From contig JACDOX010000144.1 in NCBI GenBank assembly GCA_014549065.1, positions 1,186,089 to 1,250,088 of the forward strand: 64,000 bases of DNA, read 5' to 3'. This document shows positions 11,891-24,019 of the stretch, piece after piece. The position numbers were made by a program, and so were the translations under genes. Source of the DNA: Cardinalis cardinalis (taxonomy: Eukaryota; Chordata; Aves; Passeriformes; Cardinalidae). Under the pieces are notes generated by a model. The model was not told where the DNA came from and did not search any database. It saw only the letters and a list, made by a program, of their open reading frames with translations. Each line of letters starts with the position of its first letter. Position 1 is the stretch's first letter.

Positions 11891-13454
11891 AACATTTTAT
11901 TTATGTTTCATGAGGGGTTACTTCGAACAAGCTCAGTTTTGTCGTGGGGGTTGAGTGGCAGCTGTCACCTGCATTCTTTAATCAGGAGAAACAGAGTCCA
12001 TCCTCCCCCCACAATGTGAACCCAAGTTCAATGGCAACTTGAGTGTTCCATGGGGACAAGAGGAGACTGGAACACTCCAGCAGAGCTCATTTGGATGCCA
12101 CCTGGATGTAATGCAGCACTGTCAGTAGGAATGTTCTCNCTCTTCTCTGAAAGGAACATTTTGAGTGTTGCCTGTGTGGAAGGTAAAGAGGCCGAGACAA
12201 TCAATGTGTTGAAGTACATGGCTTTGAATGGGGTGGGGAGATGGAAAGTCATTGAGGAATAAAAAATGTTTCTGGGTACTGATGAAGTACATCCTCTGCT
12301 GTGCAGTCTTGGAGCAAGCATGATCTATTTTGGCTAAAATGACTATGGGATGTTTTCACAATGCAGAAAAGGAAAAAGCTGGAATTGCTGCTTTTAAATC
12401 AGAAAGTGAGAAAAGGAAGATGATGCATGCAAGTGAGGCAGATACCATCTCAAACACTTCTTTGTTGGCTCTGTGTTATGAGAATAAGCACTGCAGCACC
12501 TGTGGACACAAAATGCAGCAGGCTGCACACCTCCATGGCCCTGCACACAGCAGCACATGTACACACTCCTCCTGCATCCTACATCAGTTCTGTTGTATTT
12601 TCCAGCTCCAAAGCTGCTTAGGGGGCTCTCCTGACTACACACAGACAAGATATACACAGCACAAACTGTGCATTCTGCTCAGTGACACAACAATTTGCCA
12701 TTTAANTCATTATCACAATAAGTACTATGGGTGCTGGGACGTATTTCATCATCCTACATGAGCAGGTGGGAGGGGAAAATGGAACCACCCCAAAACCAGA
12801 CCCACTAAGATCTCCCTGGGTTTATACAGGGATATTCTCAGAGCTCCTGTACATGCATCCATCACCCCAAAACTCACATGGCTACANATCCTAAATTTCC
12901 ATTCCTTCCTTCACCCAGGAACAAACCTCCATCTAAACTTAGGTAACTCTACCCAAACCTCAGCTGCCATCTATTTACTCCCACACACTCCCTTCCATAG
13001 ACAAAAAAAATTCCCATCACTGCATTCCTTCTTACCCTGCAGTCAGAAATAAGTCCCAGGAAGCTGCCAGAGGTTTAGAAGCTAAGCCAGCCATGCACAG
13101 CTCCACTGCTGCTGACATTACCAGACAGCATTAATTTAATTCCACTCAGTTATGCTTTTAAATTTGATTTGAAAAATGTGTCATAAAATACCATTAAGTA
13201 CAGTGCAGCATTTTGAAGCAGGCTGTGATGTTCCCTGCACTGACAAAGTCATGGGGAAGGGAATGTAATTTTCATAGCTAAGTACTGGGGGGCATGTTGG
13301 GAGAGATTCCTTTAGAGAGTGGGTTGAGTGAATCAAGAATCTTGAATAAACATTATATTCACTAAATAATGTCACGGTGTAGCAGATCCAGAGACCTCTG
13401 ATTTCATGCTTTAAGGCCAAGGGTTGATGGAGAATGAAAAGGTTAATACAAAGG
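11891..13454. other. Unique non-coding stretch
   Basis: No recognised gene or family. A 143-codon frame (12330-12761) overlaps another frame in a different phase, is rich in Cys, His and Ser, contains one ambiguous base and shows no regular zinc-finger spacing, so it is not called. Confidence 0.5.
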
Positions 13455-14409
13455 GGAGAGGAGAGGAGAGGAGAGGAGAGGAGAGGAGAGGAGAGGANNN
13501 NNNNNNNNNNNNNNNNNNNNNNNNNNNNNNNNNNNNNNNNNNNNNNNNNNNNNNNNNNNNNNNNNNNNNNNNNNNNNNNNNNNNNNNNNNNNNNNNNNNN
13601 NNNNNNNNNNNNNNNNNNNNNNNNNNNNNNNNNNNNNNNNNNNNNNNNNNNNNNNNNNNNNNNNNNNNNNNNNNNNNNNNNNNNNNNNNNNNNNNNNNNN
13701 NNNNNNNNNNNNNNNNNNNNNNNNNNNNNNNNNNNNNNNNNNNNNNNNNNNNNNNNNNNNNNNNNNNNNNNNNNNNNNNNNNNNNNNNNNNNNNNNNNNN
13801 NNNNNNNNNNNNNNNNNNNNNNNNNNNNNNNNNNNNNNNNNNNNNNNNNNNNNNNNNNNNNNNNNNNNNNNNNNNNNNNNNNNNNNNNNNNNNNNNNNNN
13901 NNNNNNNNNNNNNNNNNNNNNNNNNNNNNNNNNNNNNNNNNNNNNNNNNNNNNNNNNNNNNNNNNNNNNNNNNNNNNNNNNNNNNNNNNNNNNNNNNNNN
14001 NNNNNNNNNNNNNNNNNNNNNNNNNNNNNNNNNNNNNNNNNNNNNNNNNNNNNNNNNNNNNNNNNNNNNNNNNNNNNNNNNNNNNNNNNNNNNNNNNNNN
14101 NNNNNNNNNNNNNNNNNNNNNNNNNNNNNNNNNNNNNNNNNNNNNNNNNNNNNNNNNNNNNNNNNNNNNNNNNNNNNNNNNNNNNNNNNNNNNNNNNNNN
14201 NNNNNNNNNNNNNNNNNNNNNNNNNNNNNNNNNNNNNNNNNNNNNNNNNNNNNNNNNNNNNNNNNNNNNNNNNNNNNNNNNNNNNNNNNNNNNNNNNNNN
14301 NNNNNNNNNNNNNNNNNNNNNNNNNNNNNNNNNNNNNNNNNNNNNNNNNNNNNNNNNNNNNNNNNNNNNNNNNNNNNNNNNNNNNNNNNNNNNNNNNNNN
14401 NNNNNNNNN
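13455..14409 (+). repeat. (GGAGA)n microsatellite running into a 912-bp assembly gap
   Basis: A pure GGAGA array occupies 13455-13497. The sequence is then unknown from 13498 to 14409. The array on the left flank and the abrupt return to unique sequence on the right suggest that much of the gap could be a longer purine array, or another insertion. Open frames drawn across the gap are meaningless. Confidence 0.95.
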
Positions 14410-16692
14410 ATCAGTTAATTGTCATAAATTTGGGTTTCGCTTTTGTTGTGAAAGTGTCATAACTTCAGACAAAAAGAAACACTAATGGGGGAGTTAAAAA
14501 AAAATTCCTGGTGCGCAATATGTCAGAATTTCCTCCTGAAGGATGGGGCTGATGGCTGTGGGACCCCGTGAGGAGCTGGCTTAGGGGGCTGCAGTTCTCT
14601 GTGCATGTCCTTGGCTTTCCCCCTGCTCCTGTGGTGATCCTGTGTGTTTGTGGGGATGAATCTTTTTATCACAGAACCTAACACTGACCAACAGCAAAAA
14701 AAAAAAAAGCGATAATGAGTGTATCCTGACAGCTTTGCTCTGGGTTCTTAAGTCAGCCTTAGAAAGATGGAATGCATCGCCTTCACCCTTTTAATTTAAA
14801 CCTAAAGTGTGGCTCCTGCAAAGTACCCAGTGAGGGGCTCAGAAGTCTCATTTTCTGAAGTGCTGCCCTTTCATCACTCTCCTTTCTCATCTTGCCCACT
14901 TCTCTCTCCCTCTTCTCTCCATTATAATTTTCCCTTTGACCCTGTGATTCTCCAAGCAGAGAATGGGATGGCTGCCTGTCCTCAGCCCTTCCCAGGGACA
15001 CAGCTGTGAATACTGAGGGGCTCTCATGCTGGCCATGCTCCCTGACAGCCTTGAAGCACCTGGAGCACACCTTAGCAATGCTGAGCCATCCACAGCTGCC
15101 CAGTCCTGGCTGCTGGTGCTGGCACACACCTGGAATACTGAGCAGCCCACTCCTCACACTGGAATATTGAATGACCCTCAGCCTCCAGCTCTCCCTGAAT
15201 ACCAAACAGCTCTGCACCTTTACAGCGTCTGGAGGGGGAGACGTGGCTCAAAACCAATCCTCCTGCAGCAAGGGGAAAAAAAAAATAAAAAGGTTTGAAA
15301 AGATACAGAGAGTCAGGCTGAAGCTGTGGAGTTGGATCCTGAGATGGGATTTTCCAAAGATGGTATGGAATATAAAGTGCCNGAATGTTACTGGAGGATG
15401 TGTTGGGAGCTCAGCACCTAATACAGTTTCTCCAGATATTTTTTTTTTTTAAATCCAGTTTAAAATTGAACACGTTTCCTGGTGAACAGAGAAGGGCATT
15501 GCTATTCTTGGCAGGTCCTGGTGTCAGCAGCACAAGGACAAGGAGCATCTCTGCACTTGGAGAGGGTCAGAGAGGCTGCAGACCTTGTTTGTGAACTTTC
15601 AATGACCTACTCACGAAGCCAAAACACTCGCTGATTTTTCCTTTCCTGGGGTACCTTAGACAGGAAATGCACAACAAAGGTTATTTGGAAACTCATTTTT
15701 CCCCTCCAGGGTATTAACACAAGGTTTACAAAGGCTTATAATCCCTTTAGACAACAGCAGCAAGAGCAGCAGCAACTACAAAGCCCTGAGCTTGGAACTC
15801 AATCCCCTGGTGACGGGCTGAACCCTCTGCTGAGGCTGCAAAGGAAAAGAGAAAGGTGTGAAGATATTTACATCAAACACACAGAACAAGAGGGGATTTT
15901 AATCAAACTTCTCTTTTTCATCTCTTCTTTCTTCTCTTGGAACCTGCTCTTTCTTTATCCTGATGAAACTCAGCGCTTGTATATTTTCCTTTTTTTTTTC
16001 CCTCCCCCCTGTATAAAGGAGGTCTATCAGCGGACCCAAATCAGAAAGCTTCAGTCGTCTTAGGCTTTTTGTATTTTGGTTTATTTTTCCTGTGCTGCAG
16101 AGATTAAAAAAAAAAAAAAAAGAAATAATCACAATCCCGCCTGAAAACTCTGAGTATTAAAAACTCCAGGGCAATGCATCTCCAAAATCTGTAAGACTGT
16201 AAGAAGATAAGAGACAAAACCCCACAGAAATATTTCCTCTCTGTGTCTTTGGAAGTTGCAGGCGCGTGTATAATACCCCTAAGCCAGGGTAATCTGCTTG
16301 CCTCCTCCTGCCTTTCCTGGTGCACGAGGATGTTCTTAGCATTAATATTCCTCACACTCCAGCAAATGAACACCCAGGAGGCAGCTGACTCAATCAGTGC
16401 TTGTTTTACTTACTGTGTATCGCTGGGAACAAACCATAAACCAGAGCACGGCAGATCCGTAATGCTCATCTCAATCTGCTTCCCCTGCTTGTTCCAGNCC
16501 TGATGAACCTTCCTGTGCAGCCAGAATCAAAGGAAAAAAGAATTAAGAAATGCATTATAACAAACACNTTAGCAACGTGTGGTAAATTACCATCGGAGAT
16601 TCCAGTTCCTCGTGGTAGGAGGGTTTGTGGATAAANACATTTGTTTACTTCCTTTTTCCTGCTGTCTTCTCCAATGTGTGATTATTCCTCAG
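14410..16692. other. Unique non-coding stretch, CpG-retaining part at 16240-16490
   Basis: No repeat family recognised. Contains T9-T10 and A15 runs (15438, 15990, 16107). From about 16240 to 16490 the sequence keeps several CpGs and includes an AP-1-like TGACTCA at about 16388. This is compatible with a conserved regulatory segment, but conservation cannot be judged from one sequence. Open frames up to 144 codons (14783-15217 minus) show no domain. Confidence 0.45.
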
Positions 16693-16752
16693 TGACATCA
16701 CAGCTCCCAGGTCTGACGTCATGACTGCTCCCACAGCAACAAAACTGAGTCA
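16693..16752. promoter_or_regulatory. Candidate enhancer core: CRE and AP-1 motif cluster
   Basis: Within 60 bases lie TGACATCA (16693-16700, one mismatch from the cAMP-response element), a perfect palindromic CRE TGACGTCA (16714-16721) and an AP-1 site TGAGTCA (16746-16752). CREB/ATF and Fos/Jun factors bind such sites. The perfect CRE contains a CpG that survives in a CpG-poor neighbourhood. No start site or exon is visible nearby, so a distal element is more plausible than a promoter. Function is inferred. Confidence 0.4.
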
Positions 16753-18264
16753 AGGACCCATTTGAAACCTGGAGGAAAGACAATTTGGAAAAGGTATTTG
16801 TCCATTCTTTCCCATAAAACTGATGGGCTCCAACGACTGCTGTTTGAAGGTTGGAATTTGTTTTAATTAGGATGGCACAATCACAAAATGCAGAGGAACT
16901 AGCTGTTATTTTTGGAACAGATACAGCTGCAGGGGAATTGAGAGGGAATCAGCCTGTACAGACCATACAGATGAGCTCATTTCACACAGACAGGACCAAT
17001 GTCCTGGTGGATGGGGTGTGATCTATGGATCTTGGATCTCCCTGATCAATTCCTGCTATCCCTGATGGAGATCTCCAGTGCAGTCAGCAGCTGGAGGGTG
17101 CTGGTTGGATCTCTAAGGACTGCAGTGGGAGCACAGACACTTTAAAAGTAGGATCCTACACTGTGCATCCTAAGTGAGGAGTGATGGATTGTGCCTCTCC
17201 ACCTTCCTAGCATCAAAGCCTGCCTTCCTATCAATTCCTCACAGATCTGCTCACCCTAAACCTCACTTTAACCCATCCTACCATTGGTCACTCTATTGAC
17301 TTGCATGAGTCTCCCAGAGAGGCTTTAATTGAATTTGCAGCAGAAGATATAGATCCAAAGAGACAGAGAGGGAGANGATGCTGGGGCAGTGGAAAAAGCT
17401 TCAGGAGAAAAATGCCTCTTGGGAAGGTGATGCTGTGGAAGTTCCTTTGATCCATGGAAACTGGAGAGGGGCTGAGGGTGGTGAAACAAGCTGTAGGCAC
17501 AAAATGACTGTAAAGGCATGTAAAAAAATGTTAATACAGAGAGGGAATTGAACAAAGACTTGAATCCAAGACACAAGATTTAGATGGGGGATTTTCCCAG
17601 TGAATTTCCTAACAGATACATGAAAGCCTTTCAGAGGAAAGATGGTAAGTGAAGGGCAACTCTTAATAAAACCTAAACTGGGTGTGTGAGGGGATGACTA
17701 GCACGGCTGGCTGGCCAGTGGTGTCTTGTGCATAAATTTTTGGTAAAAGTTCAGCCAGCATGACCGCAATGCCAAAAATTTTGCTGATAGTGAGGTTCCT
17801 CTTTGTTCAGGCTCCTGATCCTCAGGGAAAGGATGAAGGTGGCCATGGCCAACCAAAGTTTATCAAACCAGCCTCCATCCAACAGCCTTTGCTTGGCTGA
17901 TGGGCAGGAAAAGGGAAGCGAATGCAGCTGCACTTGGAGGGGGTGATTTCATGCTCTGGTGATTCTCCATTCACTGCATCCATCAGCTCCAAAGCCAAGA
18001 GCAGCCTGTGGGGTCCCTGCCTCCCGCCCTGGGACCTGGATGTGCCTTTGCCCACCCGCTCTGAGGCATTGTTTTCCAGCAGTGTGTTCTTGGAGCAGGC
18101 TGCACTTACAGCAGGGCCTGGGCAGCAGAAGGCCTGGCAGTGCCAAGCTCTAATCCAAGCACTGAGCATGGTCTGTATGTCTGGTAAACAAACAGGGAGT
18201 TTGCCTGATTTTACTTGTTTTGTGTTTTAAGTGAGACTCAGAAAACTGTCTCAGTACTGTGGGA
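16753..18264. other. Unique non-coding stretch
   Basis: No recognised gene or element. Open frames at 17822-18230 run in both directions over the same GC-richer patch and look like chance. Confidence 0.5.
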
Positions 18265-18270
18265 TATGCC
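18265..18270. repeat. Target-site duplication TATGCC (left copy)
   Basis: Matches 18654-18659 exactly and flanks the LTR with TG...CA ends. Confidence 0.93.
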
Positions 18271-18653
18271 TGCCACAGACACCTTTTATGAAAAATCTTT
18301 TCCTTAGGATTTTTCCTCCTGAGAAGCTGAGAGGACTCAGGAACAAAATGTAAACAATGGTTATCTGCTGCTGTGGAATGCAACAGGTGCATCTGGGATT
18401 GGCCCATGTGGTTGTTTCTAATTAATGGCCAATCACAGTCAGCTGGCTCGGACTCTCTGTCCCAGACACAAACCTTTGTTATCATTCTTTCCTATTCTAT
18501 TCTTAGCTAGCCTTCTGAGGAAATCCTTTCTTCTATTCTTTTAGTATAGTTTAATGTAATATATCTCATAAAATAATAAATCAAGCCTTCTGAAACATGG
18601 AGTCAGGCCCTCGTCTCTTCCCTCAACCTGAGACCCCTGTGAACACCGTCACA
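18271..18653 (+). mobile_element. Solo LTR, family A subtype 1, perfect 6-bp duplication
   Basis: A 383-bp LTR starting TGCCACAGACACC and ending CACCGTCACA. It carries a CCAAT-type motif (ggccaatcacag near 18427), an AT-rich block and an AATAAA signal (18575-18580) 73 bases before its end. TATGCC is duplicated exactly on both sides. No retroviral coding sequence is attached. Four other copies of the family lie in this window (26861, 36136, 39109, about 60816). This copy has no ambiguous bases, unlike the others. The 6-bp duplication favours a class II (ERVK-like) origin. Confidence 0.95.
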
Positions 18654-18659
18654 TATGCC
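18654..18659. repeat. Target-site duplication TATGCC (right copy)
   Basis: Exact copy of 18265-18270. Confidence 0.93.
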
Positions 18660-19502
18660 TGATTCCCAGGAATTTGTGTTTCAATTTGGGACACAGCATT
18701 CCAAAGTGTTCTGCCTNATGCTGGGTGATGCTTGGTTCAATTTGACCTCCTACCCATAAGAAAAGCATTCTGGGGGCCTTGAAAGAAGCTCTGCTGTGAC
18801 AATTCTGTTTTTCCTTCCCTCGGGTTTTGTTTACTCACCTCAGTCTCCTTGCCCAGAGCATGCAAATAATGGCAATGCAGATACAGGTGCCCCAGGTTGC
18901 TCCCTATCCCATTCTTCCAGAAAGGACATCCCCTATTGTTCTTTCTAGGAATTTGAAGTGGTTTTCAAGGACCTGGAGGGACAGGCAATAGCTGGTGACA
19001 CAATGCCTGAGTGCTGCAAAGCAAACAATTTGCCCTCCAGCAAGCACCAGTTCCAGCAGGACTGGGGCCAGCTCTGAGTTCCCTGCACTCTTCAGTGCAT
19101 TGTTTGGAAGGTCAAGCACCTTCTCCTTGCTGTTCTTTCTGAATCCTAAATAAAAGAGGCAAAAGAAGAGGTGGCTCTGTAGGATTAGGTGCTCTGAAGA
19201 TCAAGGTAAAGACTGGCAGGTCACAGGGAGCTTCTCTGCCAACCTTGGCCCATGTTTTGACTTAATCTCTGGGCATATGAAAGAGTGGAACATTTGCCCA
19301 CCTGTAGGGATGTTTATAATGCAAAGATCTGGCTTCCTTCCTGTAAATGGAGTCTTAATCACTTGCTGTCTGCTCAAAACTATGGAGCACACACTCCTCC
19401 AGCTGAGCCATGGCAGAAACAGGGATTACTGTAAGATTACTGAGGGGTAACCTCAGTGCCAGCCCAATCCTGGTCTCCTTGGCCCATACTGTGGTGCTTT
19501 AG
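18660..19502. other. Unique non-coding stretch
   Basis: Nothing recognised beyond short chance open frames. Confidence 0.5.
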
Positions 19503-19665
19503 GATCACAGGATCATTAAGGCTGGACAAGACCTCCAGGGTGATTGAGTCCAGCCATACACCTTAGCCAGGTTCACTAATCATCACACCTACATGTTTTT
19601 TGAACANTTCCAAGGNAATTCCAGCACTTCTCTGGGCAGCCTTTCTCACAGGCCAGAGCCTCATG
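19503..19665 (-). mobile_element. CR1 LINE 3' fragment
   Basis: Reads as reverse-complement CR1: 'gatcacaggatcattaaggc', 'acaagacctccagggtgatt', 'gagtccagcc', then 'tctgggcagcctttctcaca'. It belongs to the CR1 subgroup whose tail has the 'gaccttgaagatcatcgagt' phrase rather than the 'ccatggcagggac' phrase. Confidence 0.85.
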
Positions 19666-20414
19666 ATGGAGAGTGCCCAAATTATCAACAGGAGATGTTG
19701 GGAGGGTATGAGACCTCTCAGCCAGTTACTGTAACCTCAATGTCATCTTCAAGAGATCCAGGAGGTGCCCCCAAGTTGCCAGATAAATCCATTCTCTTGT
19801 GTCACATCCCTCAGTGATGCTGGGATCCCCTTCCTGCTCCAGCTGGACCCTTCCAGCCCATCCAGCTGCCCCAGCTCCCACCAGAGAAATCCTTGCACCC
19901 TTTTCAGCATACAGCATATATTTTGCAAAGGCTGGGGAAAGAAATCCAACTTCCCCAGTCAGATTTGGAGGATTCATGGCTCCAGAGCAGGCAGCCCTGC
20001 TGATTTGAGAACCAGGAACAGGCATGCACTTGGTTTGCTTAAAATAGAATGGTTTCTCTGTGTCAGCATCCCCTGCTCCTCCATCCCCCANGACATTTTC
20101 TGATTACACCCTTGAAGTGTCACCTGCACATCANGTTTTGGAGAATGGCAGCTGAGTCCTGGGTTTGGAGGGAGACTAGGAATACTGAGGAGGAAGAGAG
20201 AAGCTTCATCAGCAGAGTCTGAGAGAGAGGGAAAAAAGAAGAANAGAAAGGAAAACATCAGTCCCAACCTCTTCCATTCAACAGCAAGGCTCTTGCCTTA
20301 CTACCTGATGGGGCACAACTGCAAATGTTGGGAGAAATGCACTGGGTCAGAATGAAAATCAAGGACAGCTATCACTGCCTGTTCTGGGGTGAAGAGAGTG
20401 GAGGAACTGTGCTG
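19666..20414. other. Unique non-coding stretch
   Basis: No element recognised. Overlapping open frames on both strands around 19726-20103 indicate low stop density rather than coding. Confidence 0.5.
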
Positions 20415-20516
20415 TAACCCTCAGGGCCTGGCAGTGAGTTATCAGCAATAACCCTCAGGACCTGGCAGTGAGTTATCAGCAATAACCCTCAGGACCTGGC
20501 AGTGGGTTATCAGCAA
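20415..20516 (+). repeat. 34-bp minisatellite, three copies
   Basis: Units start at 20415, 20449 and 20483, each beginning TAACCCTCAGG and ending GTTATCAGCAA. Copies differ by one or two substitutions (GGGCCTGG versus GGACCTGG, GTGAG versus GTGGG). The period of 34 does not keep a reading frame. Confidence 0.95.
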
Positions 20517-23500
20517 TGCACTGATTGCTGCTTGCACTGACTTCAGAGGTGCTGCTCACTGCCACTTCTCCTCTCACCACCTCCCCTCCAGGTCTGGGAA
20601 CTNTTTAAGGTATGGGATTTGTATCCCTCAATGAAGGAACTTCATCCCACACTTGCCACACGGGCCCAGAGCCCCATTCCAGCCCAGCCCAGGGCCACCA
20701 GCCCCTGCCCCAAAGGTTCTGTGGGGTTCTGGGCTGCCCTGCCTGTCCCCATCACTGTCCTGCTCCCTGGCTGGGGTGGTGGCATGGGTGCCAGGCTCTG
20801 GCACTCACCCTGCCAGGTCCCAGCCCCCAGGGAGCCCTCAGCTCTGTTTGCATCCTGTGATTGTCTCTGAAGGTGAGAAGTGCATGTTGGATCAGTCAAC
20901 TCCAAGCACAGACCCCTTGGAATAGAGACTCTCCCTTATGTATATACAGCACTCATATTTCAGATCATCTTGGCTTCCTAAAATAATACTAAGTAATACT
21001 TAAAGAAATTTCCCACCTCCTCTGCATACCAAATATTGTCTGCTTTTGGGATCAGATACCTTTTTTTTTTTCTTCCCTCAACGCATGTTGTTTACCACAC
21101 AATCCATAATGGATCGTACAAAAAGACTCTGTTTTATTTTTCTTACAGGCATCCAGCTAATGGATGAAGTAATTTAGTGAGGCTATTGTATTTCACTCAA
21201 TAGGCTGTATGTAGATTTGTTGTGAAGGATAAAATGTTCCCTCTTCAAACACTAACAATGGGAGCACAGTCTACCACTGACCTTGTACTCTGCTGCTGTG
21301 CTGTGTGCAGGGAACAATGGGAGCCCTGGTGATGGGCAATGCAAACACAGAAATGTTTATTTGCAATAGCAGGGACCCATCCTCTTCCACAGAGCATGTG
21401 TTGGTGTTCACCTGTACACAAGGTACAAATATTCACAGTGTTTTAAGGTTTAAGNGAATGCCTCTGATTTCTAACTGTCCTGAACGGAAGAATTGTTTGT
21501 AAATACCCATTTCAGAGGTCTTCAAAATTTAAAAACTGTGAGCTTCCACTGCTCTGTGTGTGTGTGTATGTGTGCTTTCAACAGCTCTCTTGTGAGGGAC
21601 CTAGAGTGCCTTCTCTCCTCTCAGAAGTAGTTGTGTTTCTAAAGGGTAACAATCAGCANCCACTCAGGCTTTTAAACCCAGTATTTCCTAATTATGGGTG
21701 CAGTAAGTTCTGTTGAACCTGTCAAACACTTTCATATCTTCTGAGGGGCAGAAAGATTAGCTGAACTTCCATCTGTGAATTAATAGAGAGCATTAATGGA
21801 AGTGTCCTCCAGTGTTCTGGGATGGGATCCATCCCATTTCCTTAACCACCTGAGAGTTACAGATCTCTGGGCTGGTTTTTCAGGGTCTATCTAAAGGCTG
21901 TGCACAGCATTGTACTCTTCACAATGGTTATTCTCACACCAGCTCTGCTATCCAGAGAGATGGGACCAATAATCTGCAACAGATGCCTGTCACCCTCAGG
22001 ATTCACCTTTTAGTGTTGCTGAGACTGAACCTCTAAATTTTAGTTGGCTACATGTAGCTCAGAAACATTCCTCCAATTAATTAGTGAATCTTTCAGTGGC
22101 CTGGGGGTACATGTGGCCTATCCTTAGTACTCAGCAGAACATGAGTGTCTCCTGGGCAGACATCAGTCCTTCCAGTCCTTGCACCATCCCCTCGAAGCCA
22201 AATCCCTGAGAAAAAACTGCCTGACAGGTTCCCTCCTTCTGCTTTGGCTTGAATGCAAACCAGAGGAAGTTCCACCCAATATAAGCACAGTTGGAAGGCA
22301 CCAGGGATGATACTGTGGCCACATTCCTGCAGGCTTTAATTCAATCAGAGCTCCATTCCCATTCTGATGTTCCCTTGTGTGCCTCCTCTGCGAGATTCCT
22401 TTCAGGCCAAGAGGGTCCCAGCTCAGGTGAGAACGTACAGGTGTGATGGTAATTCCATTGGTAATGATAATTCCATGTCCTGTGGCTCCTCCTGCCCCTT
22501 AGGTAATGCCTAACCTGAAGCCATTAATTGCAGCAGGAGAGCCCTGCTGCTTTTCAAACACTTGGATTTGCAGATATGAATAAACCCAGGGTCCTGTGAA
22601 GATGTTTGCTGTCTTAAGTTCAAAGATCTGANTTGTGTGTCTGATAGAACTGGCTGGAACCCCTAAAGCTCCTTGTAAAACCAGCAGAGAAAGGCTTGGG
22701 GGNAAAAAAAAGGAATCCATGCCAAGATTCTGACTTATCTGTTCCAAATCTGGACGAGCTAATCCTTTGCTGGCTACAGAAGGAGCTGAGGAATCTGACC
22801 CACTAAACTTGGATGCCCAGGATGTCTCACATGAGTCAGTGTGAATGAGAGATGATGCATTAAGACTTTATTAGTATCTGACAGCCTTTTGATCATGGCA
22901 GAGAGCAGTTACAAGCAAAGACAAGAGGGTGGGATGGGTGCCAGCCTGTCTGACTCTGGGTTTGTTCCAGCATGTCTCAGCTCATGTCTGTCCTGCAGCC
23001 TCCTCTCTGCAGACCTCTTCCTCTGTTAATTAACAGACAGAATCCCAAAAGTATTAAAACTGTGCCTTCCTCTCCTGGAATTTGATTTCTCTAACTTTTC
23101 TCAAAATAAAGTTGTTTTTTTTTGCTGTTGCCAAGATAAAGCATCTTCTACAAACTTCATCCTCTTTTTGTCTTCGCTTCTCCCTGAGCAGCAAAAGTCT
23201 ACCAGGCCTCAGAGGAGAGATTCTCCTCCAAATCTGTTCTTATCTGCACTCTCCACACCCAAAGTCTTGCTCTCCAGAGCAATGCTTTCCTGGTCCAGTG
23301 CTGGAAACCTTCAAGTTTCTACAAACTTTGTCCAACCAAGGCCCCCACCAGGCTTTCCACAGCTCAAATGGATTTTTTTTGTAGAGCGCAGGGTACCAAA
23401 TTTCTCTCCTGAGCAGATGAGGCTTGTCACTTCCACTCCAGGCCCCAGAGGTCTAAAAATCTTCCCAAATAACCCTTTCTGAAGAGGCTGCCCTCTCCTC

Positions 23501-23548
23501 ATGTGGGCACTGATGGTTGCTGCTGTCCTGTAGCATTCTGAGGGTGTA
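20517..23548. other. Unique non-coding stretch with a small (TG)n run
   Basis: No gene recognised. A GC-richer patch at 20640-20860 is open in several frames at once on both strands, which is a composition effect. A short TG repeat lies at 21557-21574 and a T12 run at about 21060. The rest is unremarkable. Confidence 0.5.
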
Positions 23549-23770
23549 ATCATGGAATCATCAAGGTTGGAAAAGACCTCCAAGATCCTCAAGTCCAGCC
23601 TTTGACTGAACACTGTATTGTCAATTAACCGTATCACCAAGTGCCTCATCTACTCATTTTCTGAACAATTCCAGCATTGGTGATTCCAGCACACCCTGGG
23701 AAGTCTGTTCCAAGCCCTCCTTTCCAACTGAGAAGGTTCCAGGTTTTGCTCTGCCTTTTCCTAATTGTCC
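23549..23770 (-). mobile_element. CR1 LINE 3' fragment
   Basis: Begins 'atcatggaatcatcaaggtt' and continues with 'ggaaaagacctccaagatcc', 'caagtccagcc', then 'ccctgggaagtctgttccaa'. This is the reverse complement of a CR1 tail and the block before it. About 220 bases remain. Confidence 0.9.
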
Positions 23771-24019
23771 TATGTAGTTGTTTTTTTTTGTGGAAAGATG
23801 CCTGGAGAGTGGCACAGGAGGGAAAGCATCCAGAAAACCTCAGTAAGTGTGTTTAGGGGGAAAGTATTCCCACAAGGAGCTCTATTTGACTGGTGGAAAA
23901 TGTCTTCTTCATTGATAGCAGGTAATGCAAAGCACACTGCCTGCAGCTTTTTCTTTTAATGTAGACATCTGAAAGTGACTGTATGATGGAGGGAGAGAGG
24001 GAAAGGTTATGTGTCTTCA
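23771..24019. other. Unique non-coding stretch
   Basis: Nothing recognised apart from a T9 run at 23781. Confidence 0.4.

Noticed and set aside
12330..12761. Cys/His-rich 143-codon frame, possible zinc finger
   Set aside because: Cys and His spacing is irregular, a second frame overlaps in another phase, and the GC/CA-rich local composition explains the residues.
13424..14485. Frames of about 350 codons on plus
   Set aside because: They consist almost entirely of the unknown-base gap and a purine microsatellite.
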